From a virus: a stretch of 51,510 bases of DNA. A program made the translations under genes and the position numbers. Below, piece after piece: positions 24,989 through 33,072 of the stretch. Under the pieces are notes generated by a model, which ran no database searches, was not told the origin of the DNA, and saw only the letters and a program-made list of their open reading frames with translations. The stretch is from positions 1 through 51,510 of the IMG/VR virus record IMGVR_UViG_3300007516_000027. One strand, 5' to 3'. Each line of letters starts with the position of its first letter. The stretch's first letter is position 1.

Positions 24989-25342
24989 ATGCTAACTTCG
25001 GAATCTGAGTTCCTTCATCTAGCGTTACACTCATATAGCAATGTGCAGTGTGTTTCGCTAGAGGAATTCAACTCTGATCTTGGTCGTATAATGGGGATAA
25101 AGAAGCTTATTGATAAGCTTCCGGAAACACCTTCTTACAGGTTGGTTTTGAATAATCTGATAGTGCTCTTCAATGTGTTTGGTAAAAACGCAACCGAGCT
25201 TATCATCTTTAAACTGCCAGTGGAACTTTATCCAGTGTTATTTCCGTTTTTGTTATACTTGAACCGACTTCCGATTGAAATTATCAATAGATATGACATC
25301 GAACTTGATGAAAATACTATTATACAGTTGGGAAAAATATAA
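24989..25342 (+). CDS. Conserved T4-like protein of unknown function
   Basis: 117 residues, starting 3 nt after the previous stop. Helical and hydrophobic in the middle (YRLVLNNLIVLFNVFG, VLFPFLLYLNRLP) but with charged residues interspersed, so probably a soluble helical bundle rather than a membrane protein. It is in one operon with the genes on both sides; the next ATG begins at its stop. I do not recognise a named function. Confidence 0.55.
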   Translation: MLTSESEFLHLALHSYSNVQCVSLEEFNSDLGRIMGIKKLIDKLPETPSYRLVLNNLIVLFNVFGKNATELIIFKLPVELYPVLFPFLLYLNRLPIEIINRYDIELDENTIIQLGKI

Positions 25343-25879
25343 ATGGCAGCCACGATATTAGATACGATAGCCGCGTTGCGCGTGGTATATTTGCTTATCA
25401 CTCCAATTGAGAGCACGTCTGCATTCAAACTTGGTTTACTGGATAGCTCGGGTAAGACTGTTCGCAAGGCTGTAACATCGGATGAGAAAAATTCAACATC
25501 CATGTTGCATCGTCTCGTTTGGAACTTGAAGAGAATGATTTCGCTTATACCAGGCGGCTCCACAAAAATCGGTTCTGCCGTTGCGGCATATCTCTTGATG
25601 CGTGAAGCTGTAGAAAATAACTGGTCTGAAGCTGAACTAAACGAACAGTGCATTACACGATTCAATGAACTCTGCGAAGCCGACTGCCCTGAATTTAATG
25701 GAATATTGGATGAACTTTATCGGATAGATGAAGAGGAATGTCGCTTCAACCCAATCGATGAAGATGCGCCCGCCAATGCTACGGGCGCTGGTGTTGCTAC
25801 ATTCGAGAAAAAGCTTGGCACTTTAAATCGTCGCAAAAAATTCAAAGCAATCAATTTCCCTGAATCGTTAGATATCTAA
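25343..25879 (+). CDS. Conserved T4-like late protein of unknown function
   Basis: 178 residues. Pattern: AALRVVYLLITPIESTSAFKLGLLDSSGK, then EKNSTSMLHRLVWNLKRMISLIPGGSTK and a C-terminal basic tail. The combination FKLGLxDxxGK...LHRLVxNxKR is a recurrent feature of a small protein family in T4-like structural regions. It directly follows the previous gene. Its 3' end overlaps by 29 nt the convergent endonuclease gene, whose arrival may have used this gene's end. Confidence 0.55.
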   Translation: MAATILDTIAALRVVYLLITPIESTSAFKLGLLDSSGKTVRKAVTSDEKNSTSMLHRLVWNLKRMISLIPGGSTKIGSAVAAYLLMREAVENNWSEAELNEQCITRFNELCEADCPEFNGILDELYRIDEEECRFNPIDEDAPANATGAGVATFEKKLGTLNRRKKFKAINFPESLDI

Positions 25880-26441
25880 AAGAAGGATGTTTTAAGCCGA
25901 ATCTGCCGCTCCCAAGGGCATTAATCAAATCTTTTCGAGACTTATATACGACAATTTGGTCAATTGTGCATGGCCGGCCTTGATCATTTCGCCCCAATGC
26001 TGCTCGATGTACATCAGAGAAAGGTTTTCTTGATACACCTAGTTTTACAGCAGATATTGCAGCCCGGTGTTCTGTTGATTGATGGCCTTTTTGTTTCCCA
26101 AGATGAATATAAGATATTTTTGATCTAGTAGCAATAGATCTAATGGCGCCTCTGGCGCCTTCACCACCATCAGTTGCATTAAGTAAAATGCCAGTCTTAA
26201 GATCCTTTCTACCGTATAAAACTATAAAAGCAATCTCAAGGATGAAAGAATCTGACTCAGTCAACCCAACTTCTAGAAATACAATATTAGATTTTTCCTT
26301 TGGTGAAGGTATATGACCATGCTTATTATAAGCTCGTCTACCCATACCTTTGCCGATATAATAAGGTGTACCAGCTTTGGCGGTTTTGCTATCTTTTGAA
26401 CGAAGATAGGCGTAAACGTAATAAATAAGTTTGCTGGTCAT
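25851..26441 (-). CDS. GIY-YIG homing endonuclease, short form
   Basis: 196 residues from the ATG at 26441, chosen for its match to the other family members and the upstream TAGGAGTCTTT. The GIY-YIG domain is clear: [23 protein letters not shown], a Glu in FILEIAF and NATDGGEGARG. The C-terminal tail has only about two module repeats (HRAAISAVKLGVSRKPFSDVHRA), so it is shorter than the gene at 10923. It is inserted between two intact genes of the other strand and overlaps the 3' end of the left one. Confidence 0.87.
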   Translation of the reverse strand: MTSKLIYYVYAYLRSKDSKTAKAGTPYYIGKGMGRRAYNKHGHIPSPKEKSNIVFLEVGLTESDSFILEIAFIVLYGRKDLKTGILLNATDGGEGARGAIRSIATRSKISYIHLGKQKGHQSTEHRAAISAVKLGVSRKPFSDVHRAALGRNDQGRPCTIDQIVVYKSRKDLINALGSGRFGLKHPSFRYLTIQGN

Positions 26442-26514
26442 AAAGACTCCTAATAAGGTTTGACTAGAGTCGCCGAGGATTCGTAGTCCTGTGGGTGACA
26501 CAAGTATATTTATA
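26442..26514 (-). promoter_or_regulatory. Late promoter and two-tier hairpin leader of a homing endonuclease
   Basis: Minus-strand TATAAATA (26507-26514), then outer pairing GTC..CC/GG..GAC and inner stem AGGA/TCCT, then TTAGGAGTCTTT before the ATG at 26441. Confidence 0.65.
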
Positions 26515-26539
26515 TAACTAATACAAAGGAACTTACATT

Positions 26540-26818
26540 ATGAAATCATCTGAATATCTAGAACCCCATCCCATAGAAGTTACATCCAAAATAACTATAA
26601 AGATTCAGGGGCGTGAGTTTACAATCAGCATAGAAGAAGCAAGAAATCTTTTAAATTCTCTGAATATGATTGTTGGCCCAACTTCAATTCTCTATCCATC
26701 TGGGGTTGGGATTCGCGATAGCCAGTATCGGCCGCTGGCGTGGTTAGAAACAGCATCGTGGCCATCGGATACCACCACCTGTAGTGGAACTATAGATATG
26801 GCTTCACTGAGAACATAA
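26540..26818 (+). CDS. Small protein of unknown function
   Basis: 92 residues after the ribosome site AAAGGAACTTACATT. Contains a beta-rich stretch ITIKIQGREFTISIEEARNLLNSLN, which looks like a small sheet followed by a helix, and a Trp/Ser/Thr-rich tail. No family recognised. It stands alone between the endonuclease and a non-coding gap. Confidence 0.55.
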   Translation: MKSSEYLEPHPIEVTSKITIKIQGREFTISIEEARNLLNSLNMIVGPTSILYPSGVGIRDSQYRPLAWLETASWPSDTTTCSGTIDMASLRT

Positions 26819-27031
26819 TCTCAGCTAGCTTTAAGCTATCATAGGCCTAGCGGCCTCGCTGCGAGAATATCCAGTAAGGTAGTAAGCAGGCATCAACCTA
26901 CCAACAGCAACTACCAACCGGGTACATAATATATTATACCATCCTTTCTTAGAAGCTAAAATAAACTTTGGTATTTATTTTCGCATGTTGGGTTGTGTGT
27001 TATAATGAATTATAATCACTAAAATAATATT
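26819..27031 (+). promoter_or_regulatory. Non-coding gap with the upstream promoter of gene 55
   Basis: About 210 nt without a gene. It holds short hairpins (AGCG/CGCT around 26852; GGTAG/CTACC around 26877-26901). At its end is a class B promoter: ATTTATTTTC starting at 26973, exactly 28 nt before TATAAT (27001-27006), ahead of the gene 55 start at 27032. Confidence 0.7.
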
Positions 27032-27610
27032 ATGCAACAAACTCTCAAACCGCCGGTTGATTCCTCCAACCCAAAGCACTATCTATCGAAAAACGAAATG
27101 CATTCCGCATTAATTGCCTATAAAGAACAGTGCGATCTCGCACTTGCCGCAGGGCTAGAAACCCCTGGAGTTAATGATTATCTAGGCGCCTGCTTTTTCC
27201 GCATCGCCCAGGGTATAGCAATGAAGCATAACTTCCGCGGATACAGCTTTATTAACGAAATGATTGGTGATGGGGTGATGGTATGCCTAAAGTACGTTCG
27301 GTCGTATGATCCAGATCGTCGCAACGCTGAAACAGGCCTTTCTACTTCTCCCCTAAGTTACTTTTCTCAGGCCATCCATTTTGCATTTATCAATCGCATC
27401 AAGATTGAGGCCAAGCAAACTAGAATCAAACGCGCTCTTGTATATTCCGCCGACTTAGAGTCGTTCGCCACACAGGATGAAGATTCCGGTGAGTTCCTTA
27501 TTAATCTTAATGAATTTATATATGGCCTTGGTACCGCTGAGGTGGAAGCAATGATGCCCAAAAAGCCCGAGAAACCCGAGAAACCAGGTGCGCTAGAGGC
27601 ATTTACCTGA
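27032..27610 (+). CDS. 55: Late-transcription sigma factor gp55
   Basis: 192 residues, close to T4 gp55 (185). The sigma-70 region 2-like core is visible: FRIAQGIAMKHNFRGYSFINEMIGDGVMVCLKYVRSYDP, followed by SYFSQAIHFAFINRIKIE. It directs host RNA polymerase to TATAAATA promoters and needs the sliding clamp (encoded at 36060). The Lys/Pro-rich tail KPEKPEKPGALEAF ends in a hydrophobic LEAF that could be the clamp-contact element. It is first in an operon with 47 and 46. Confidence 0.9.
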   Translation: MQQTLKPPVDSSNPKHYLSKNEMHSALIAYKEQCDLALAAGLETPGVNDYLGACFFRIAQGIAMKHNFRGYSFINEMIGDGVMVCLKYVRSYDPDRRNAETGLSTSPLSYFSQAIHFAFINRIKIEAKQTRIKRALVYSADLESFATQDEDSGEFLINLNEFIYGLGTAEVEAMMPKKPEKPEKPGALEAFT

Positions 27611-28665
27611 TGCGGGTAGTGATCGTGGGGGATACCCACTTTGGGATACGCTCCGGTAGTTCAATGTTCGCTAAGTTCCAAATCAAGTTCTTTAACGAGC
27701 TTCTATTTCCGTATATGGAAGAGCATGGTATAAGTACGATTATTCAGACTGGTGATCTTTTCGATCACAGAACACAGCTCCATCTGAAGTCGCATCATCT
27801 TATCAAGCCCGGTATTTTCGATGTGATGCGCCAACGTAACTTTGTTATGCACACACTCGTTGGCAACCATGATATCACACTCCGTGAATCGCTTCGCTAT
27901 AATACCATTTCTCTACTTCTCCAAGAGTATATTCAAGACGGCACAGTTATCGCCTACGATCACCCAACACCCGTTAAGTTCGGCAGCACTACAATAGATA
28001 TGCTCCCGTGGATATGTACAGAGAATCAAGCTGAAGTAGATGAATTCCTGAATCGTAAGAATATTGGTGATGTTCTCATAGGTCATCTGGAGATCGCGGG
28101 AGCTATGATGCAACGAGGCATTCCAGGTCACGGCGGCATCGATGTGTCAAAGTTCGACCGATATTCGTCTGTATTGTCGGGCCATTACCACACCCGTTCG
28201 TTTCTAGATGGCAATCGCATTAACTACGTCGGTACCCCGTATGAACTGAATTGGGGTGATTCAGGCGATCAGAGGGGCTTCACGGTTCTCGATACCGAGA
28301 CACTGCAGTATACATACATTCCAAATCCGGACTTCATGTTCATAAAGCTCAGGTATAAAGATGGGTGCTATACAAACCCAAAGTCGGTTACAGGTAAATA
28401 TGTTAAGCTAATCGTTGAATCAAAAAAGAATCTTCTCGACTTCGACAACTTTCTCAACTCCCTCAAGCTTGCCGATCCGTACGATCTACAAATTATAGAA
28501 CCGCAAGAAGATTTGAGTGGGGGTGAAATAGATTCGTCAATCGAGTTACAAGATACGAGCACAATCATTTCTCAATATATAGATGGGATGAATATCTCAG
28601 TGGATAAAACTGCAGTCAAAGCATATGTTACTTCGCTCTATTTGGAAGCAATTAACACCCAATGA
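27610..28665 (+). CDS. 47: Recombination endonuclease subunit gp47 (Mre11-like)
   Basis: 351 residues. Metallophosphoesterase motifs in order: VIVGDTHFG, IIQTGDLFDH, LVGNHDI and VLSGHYHTR, as in Mre11/SbcD. With gp46 it resects DNA ends for recombination-dependent replication. Its start overlaps the gp55 stop (TGATG) and its stop overlaps the gp46 start, so the two subunits are translationally coupled. Confidence 0.95.
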   Translation: MRVVIVGDTHFGIRSGSSMFAKFQIKFFNELLFPYMEEHGISTIIQTGDLFDHRTQLHLKSHHLIKPGIFDVMRQRNFVMHTLVGNHDITLRESLRYNTISLLLQEYIQDGTVIAYDHPTPVKFGSTTIDMLPWICTENQAEVDEFLNRKNIGDVLIGHLEIAGAMMQRGIPGHGGIDVSKFDRYSSVLSGHYHTRSFLDGNRINYVGTPYELNWGDSGDQRGFTVLDTETLQYTYIPNPDFMFIKLRYKDGCYTNPKSVTGKYVKLIVESKKNLLDFDNFLNSLKLADPYDLQIIEPQEDLSGGEIDSSIELQDTSTIISQYIDGMNISVDKTAVKAYVTSLYLEAINTQ

Positions 28666-30356
28666 TAAATCTCACTTCGATTTCGATCCGCAATTTTCTG
28701 AGCTACGGCAACGCGCCAACCCCCCTCAAACTTAACGAGTATAAAAACACGCTTATAGCAAGTTCATCGGGAAGTGGCAAAAGCGTATGGGTTGATTCCG
28801 TCTGTTATGCACTATTTGGCAAACCCTATAGAAACATTAAGCTTCCACAATTGGTTAACTCTATTAACCAAAAGGGAATGCTAACGACTATCGAGTTTAA
28901 TATTGGGTCGATAGAATACAAAGTTATTCGGGGGATGAAACCAGGTATTTTTGAAATCTATCAAGATGGTAAATTGCTTGATCAAGAAGCTGCCACAAGA
29001 GATTACCAAGCTTATCTTGAAAATGTTATTCTGAAAATTAACTACAAAACGTTTTGCCAGGTTGTTCTTATAGGCACCGCGGGCTTTACCCCGTTCATGC
29101 AGTTACCCGCTGGCCAGCGTCGAGACGTAATCGAAGACGTTCTAGATATCGCCATCTTCTCGGAGATGAATGTTCTGCTGAAAGCGCGAATTCTCGAATG
29201 CCGAGCCACGCTGCTTGATGTAACTACAAAACTTGACGCCGCAAAAGTCGATACCCAAAATCAGATCAAAATTATCAAGCTGATGGAAGAGCACCATCAG
29301 GATAAAGTAACTTCGCTAGAATCGCAACGAGATACGATCAATGCTACCACTGCGAAACTAGAGTGGGTAATTAGTGATTATAAAGATAAAATAGTTGAAC
29401 TAAATGATAGAAAGCGCGAAGCCGTCCCAGATTATTCTCGTGAAATCTTTTTGCTTGAAGATTCAAATGATCGTTTAGCAAAAAGTTTAATTGCGATAGG
29501 CAACCTCGAATCATGCCCAACCTGCCTTCAGTGCGTAACAGACGATCACAAGAAAATTACAAAGAAACTGACGGCTGAGAAAATTGCTAACGGCTTAGAA
29601 AAACTTCTAAAGTTGCGCCTCAAGCAGGATGTGTATTCATCTGTTACATCTCACAACGCTGCTCTCGATGACGATATCAAATCCCACACGATGGAAAACG
29701 ACCACACGAAGCTTGAGATAAAAAAATCCAAGCTCGAGTCGATTACTATCACAGAAAGTATAAATGTTTTGGAGCAAGATACATCCGGTTTAGAGGACGA
29801 AAAAATCAAGCTCAAGAATGCAGCTGAAGTCGCTTTGGGGTTCATCGCCCGCAAAAAAGAACTATTAACCGAAAAATCCATTCAAGAAGTAGTTGCTGGG
29901 CTCCTGAAGGATACTGGTATCAAGTCGGCGATTATCCGCGAGTATACCCCTATTCTCAATCGGCTGATTAACAAGTACCTAGCCGAATTCGGCTTCTTCA
30001 TAAATTTTACTTTGGATGAGGGTTTTAATGAGAGTATCCTATCCCGCGGGCGCGATGATTTCAGTTACAACTCCTTCTCAGAGGGCGAGAAAACAAAAAT
30101 CGACTTGAGTATCTTGTTCGCGTTCCGTCAGATTACGGAACTGAAGAACAGTGCCTCAGTTAATTTATTATTTCTAGACGAGGTCGGCGACCAACATTTA
30201 GATCTAAATGCCAAGGAATCTTTCGTAAATATTCTATCCCAATTGGATGGAGGAAATATCTTTGTTATTAGCCATAATTCGCCAGCCACCGACATGTACG
30301 ATCAAGTGATCCACGTTATCAAAAAGAACGACTTCTCAGTAATGGAAATTCAGTAA
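28662..30356 (+). CDS. 46: Recombination endonuclease subunit gp46 (Rad50-like)
   Basis: 564 residues. Walker A ASSSGSGKS (33-41), long coiled coils on both sides of a zinc hook CPTCLQC (Cys285, Cys288), then the ABC signature FSEGEKTKIDLS and Walker B NLLFLDEV. T4 gp46 is 560 residues. It is the ATPase arm of the Mre11/Rad50-type complex with gp47. The hook has an extra Cys291 right after the CxxC. Confidence 0.95.
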   Translation: MINLTSISIRNFLSYGNAPTPLKLNEYKNTLIASSSGSGKSVWVDSVCYALFGKPYRNIKLPQLVNSINQKGMLTTIEFNIGSIEYKVIRGMKPGIFEIYQDGKLLDQEAATRDYQAYLENVILKINYKTFCQVVLIGTAGFTPFMQLPAGQRRDVIEDVLDIAIFSEMNVLLKARILECRATLLDVTTKLDAAKVDTQNQIKIIKLMEEHHQDKVTSLESQRDTINATTAKLEWVISDYKDKIVELNDRKREAVPDYSREIFLLEDSNDRLAKSLIAIGNLESCPTCLQCVTDDHKKITKKLTAEKIANGLEKLLKLRLKQDVYSSVTSHNAALDDDIKSHTMENDHTKLEIKKSKLESITITESINVLEQDTSGLEDEKIKLKNAAEVALGFIARKKELLTEKSIQEVVAGLLKDTGIKSAIIREYTPILNRLINKYLAEFGFFINFTLDEGFNESILSRGRDDFSYNSFSEGEKTKIDLSILFAFRQITELKNSASVNLLFLDEVGDQHLDLNAKESFVNILSQLDGGNIFVISHNSPATDMYDQVIHVIKKNDFSVMEIQ

Positions 30357-30357
30357 A

Positions 30358-30391
30358 GTTTATTTCTGTATTCAGGTTCATGTATTATAAT
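30358..30391 (+). promoter_or_regulatory. Class B promoter (GTTTATTTC, 28 nt, TATAAT)
   Basis: GTTTATTTC starts at 30358, overlapping the end of gene 46, exactly 28 nt before TATAAT (30386-30391). AAGGAG and an ATG follow at 30411. Confidence 0.75.
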
Positions 30392-30410
30392 TGATTTTTA
30401 AGGAGAGTTT

Positions 30411-30569
30411 ATGACAGTTTATGTTTCGATTGAAAAACACGAGGGTGGCTATTTGGTTCACCTGCCATCGAGTGATGTTATTACTACCTCACTCCAAAAA
30501 GCTATGGCGATGATGAAAGCTGCTTTGGTGGAAGATTCCATCCCGGACGAAGTTGATAATCATGGCTAA
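30411..30569 (+). CDS. Small protein of unknown function
   Basis: 52 residues with an excellent ribosome site (AAGGAGAGTTT) behind a class B promoter. Sequence MTVYVSIEKHEGGYLVHLPSS then a helix with KAMAMMKAALVEDS, a layout like the short beta-helix proteins of the HicB type, though too short to be sure. Overlaps the next gene start by 8 nt. Confidence 0.6.
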   Translation: MTVYVSIEKHEGGYLVHLPSSDVITTSLQKAMAMMKAALVEDSIPDEVDNHG

Positions 30570-30819
30570 AATCAAATATCTCAGTGCTAAGGGTACCTAC
30601 ACATTCGATGGGCTTTCGAGTTCAAAGCTGGAACTCATTCATGCTCTCGTACAGCACGTCATTCTTGGTAGTGATGATCGATTTCGAGAAGCCGCCTATG
30701 AACTAATAGGAGATTTCGATGAATCACCAGCATTCGATGAAACCGTTAACAACTGCGTAGTCGAGTTTGAAAAAGATTCTGACGGAGCAACAGCTATCAA
30801 TGTAACTGATGTAACCTAG
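30562..30819 (+). CDS. Small acidic protein of unknown function
   Basis: 85 residues from the ATG at 30562 (MAKIKYLSAKGTYTF), preferred to an in-frame TTG three codons earlier. Mixed beta and helix, acidic C-terminus (CVVEFEKDSDGATAIN). Overlaps the end of the previous gene. No family recognised. Confidence 0.6.
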   Translation: MAKIKYLSAKGTYTFDGLSSSKLELIHALVQHVILGSDDRFREAAYELIGDFDESPAFDETVNNCVVEFEKDSDGATAINVTDVT

Positions 30820-30848
30820 TTTACTTTTATTCATGAGTGTGTTATAAT
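30819..30848 (+). promoter_or_regulatory. Class A promoter (GTTTACTTTTATT, 24 nt, TATAAT)
   Basis: GTTTAC (30819-30824) begins at the last base of the upstream stop codon, 24 nt before TATAAT (30843-30848). The expected start of transcription falls at about 30855, the A of the next gene's ATG. Confidence 0.8.
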
Positions 30849-30854
30849 AAACTC

Positions 30855-33014
30855 ATGAATACAGAAAACACTGCTCTTGATCTGCTCGGCAGATTGCTTG
30901 CCGCAGAGAACATCCAAATTGTTCGCCAACGGTGTGCAACCCCCTCATTCGGTATCAAAGATAGAACTTTGATACTCCCACTATGGGAAAACATTTCTCA
31001 TGTTCAAGAAACTTTGTTGATTGGTCATGAGACGGGGCATGCTCTCTTTACGACTGAAAAATATGTCAATAACGCGTTCGATAAAACTCGCCCAAAATTC
31101 CGTCATTATCTGAATGTTTGCGAGGATGCTCGTATTGAGCGTCTGATGAAGGAAAAGTTTCCCGGTCTCCGGCGTGACTTCCATCTTGGTTACACAGAGT
31201 TTCACGCAGCTGACTTCTTCAAACTCTCGGGCCGCGATACTTCGAAACTGAATCTTATCGACCGCATCAACATGCACTTCAAACTCGGTCGTCAGATCAA
31301 CTTGAAATTTAACGCAGTCGAAGAAGGCTTCTTAAACGTCTTGACTGAAGTTGTAACTGAAGATGATGCAGTTGAGATCGCTCAAGCAATCTACGATTAC
31401 GCTAAAGCTAATGCGCCTAAGCCAAAACCTGAGGAAAAGCGCAAAGATAAGCCACTACCGCCACCAAAAGACGAAGACGACGAACAAATCCCAGAAGAAG
31501 AGGAAGAGGATGAGGGTGAGGACGATGAATCTGAAGAGGGAGAGGAAGAAAATGAATCTTCCGAGCCATCAGATGAAGAATCTGAAGAGGAAGATGAATC
31601 TGAAGAGGATGAAGTTCAGGCCGATAAATCTGCCGACTATCTCGACTCCGAAACCCAAGATAATTTCGATGAGAGTCTTGGACATACGGCAGCCACGCTT
31701 GGCTCCAAAATCTACAACATCAAGACAAAATTGGCGCAATCCGTGAAGTTAATTCCGGTGTCTGAAATTCTAGATGACTTTCGTAAACTGGAAAAACGGC
31801 AGTCCGAAGGCTATCGCAAATTCCGTGAGATAAATTCTAAACTTGTATCGCACATGGTTCAAACCTTCGAGATGAAGAAGGCTGCTATAAAATTGCGGAG
31901 AACTGCAGTTGGAGAATCCGGCGTGTTGAACATGTCGAAAATCCACAAATATAAGATCGCCACAGAAATATTCAAACAGTACAAGATAGAAGTCAACGAG
32001 ACTTCTCACGGCTTCATTATGCTATTGGACTATTCTGGTTCGATGCTTTATGATTTCAAGAATGTCATGGCACAGATTATTACTCTGGTCTCGTTCTGTA
32101 CAGCGGTTGATATAAAATTTGAAGTTCTAGCCTTTTCGGATAGACCCCAATTATACACTATGGCGGACGGTATTGCCGCAACCGAGGTATCCAGGAACAT
32201 TTTTGCCAAGCGCAAAGATAATGAATTATTCATGTACAACTCCGACAAAATTTCTATGCTCCAGTTTTACAAAAGCGGAATGAAGCGGATCGATATGGAT
32301 CTCATCTCAGTAGTTCTATATGATAATCTTGCTATCCTGAAGTCGCAGACAAATGATAAAATCAAGCAGAAATATAAGATGGGCACAACGCCACTCATCG
32401 AGGCACTGTTATTCGTCAATGCATATCTTACAGAGTTTAAAGCAAAATACAATGTTCAAAAAACGACATTGATTATTCTCACGGACGGCGGGGCTACTGA
32501 TACGGAGGTTGTTGCTAACTATAATGAAGATATAAATCTATATGCTTTTAAAATCTTTTTGAACAGCACAATCACCAATCGGTTCTATCCCATATCTCTA
32601 GGCTCGAATCATCAAGATAATCGCAACGAACTTCAGAAAAAACTTATCACAGTGATCCGCAATGATCATCCAGATGTTAAAATTATCGGTTTCTTTATCG
32701 CTCCAGAGTCGCTCCGCTCTCTTACTGCGGCTTTGCGATATTACAAACAAAAAGAACAGTATTGGGACAGGTTTAAGTCGGAAGTCAAAGTCGTTAAATC
32801 TCAATTGAAAAAACAGGGCTACGCAAGTTACAATCTACCTGGTTATCATCAGTTCTTCATCCTTCCCCAAGAAGGCCCTGGCTATTCCGAGGTATTCGAC
32901 CGGGTATCCCGCACAATGACTGCAGCCCAGATGGCAAAAGCTGCATCAGGTAATTCTCTAAAGACGAAGGCTTCTAGATTCGTGGCTAATACTTTTATTA
33001 CAGAGATTGCATAG
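30855..33014 (+). CDS. CobT-like protein with HExxH and von Willebrand A domain
   Basis: 719 residues from the ATG at 30855. The N-terminal part has HETGHALF (58-65), an HExxH zinc-peptidase motif. Then comes a long Asp/Glu-rich linker (about 195-275), then a VWA domain with the metal-ion site DYSGSM (392-397) and LTDGG further on. This order resembles CobT/BchD-like partners of MoxR-type ATPases. The next gene is a CobS-like ATPase, so the two likely form one machine. Cobalamin synthesis itself is unlikely because no other cob genes are present. The promoter leaves no room for a ribosome site, so the message may be leaderless. Confidence 0.75.
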   Translation: MNTENTALDLLGRLLAAENIQIVRQRCATPSFGIKDRTLILPLWENISHVQETLLIGHETGHALFTTEKYVNNAFDKTRPKFRHYLNVCEDARIERLMKEKFPGLRRDFHLGYTEFHAADFFKLSGRDTSKLNLIDRINMHFKLGRQINLKFNAVEEGFLNVLTEVVTEDDAVEIAQAIYDYAKANAPKPKPEEKRKDKPLPPPKDEDDEQIPEEEEEDEGEDDESEEGEEENESSEPSDEESEEEDESEEDEVQADKSADYLDSETQDNFDESLGHTAATLGSKIYNIKTKLAQSVKLIPVSEILDDFRKLEKRQSEGYRKFREINSKLVSHMVQTFEMKKAAIKLRRTAVGESGVLNMSKIHKYKIATEIFKQYKIEVNETSHGFIMLLDYSGSMLYDFKNVMAQIITLVSFCTAVDIKFEVLAFSDRPQLYTMADGIAATEVSRNIFAKRKDNELFMYNSDKISMLQFYKSGMKRIDMDLISVVLYDNLAILKSQTNDKIKQKYKMGTTPLIEALLFVNAYLTEFKAKYNVQKTTLIILTDGGATDTEVVANYNEDINLYAFKIFLNSTITNRFYPISLGSNHQDNRNELQKKLITVIRNDHPDVKIIGFFIAPESLRSLTAALRYYKQKEQYWDRFKSEVKVVKSQLKKQGYASYNLPGYHQFFILPQEGPGYSEVFDRVSRTMTAAQMAKAASGNSLKTKASRFVANTFITEIA

Positions 33015-33017
33015 AGT

Positions 33018-33047
33018 TTTTACTTTTATTGCAAGTTGTGTTATAAT
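33018..33047 (+). promoter_or_regulatory. Class A promoter (TTTTACTTTTATT, 24 nt, TATAAT)
   Basis: TTTTAC at 33018-33023, right after the upstream stop, and TATAAT at 33042-33047, with the GTGT box before it shared by the promoters at 30819 and 49077. The next ATG is at 33073 behind CTGAGG. Confidence 0.78.
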
Positions 33048-33072
33048 AAATTCATACTAACTGAGGCTCATA

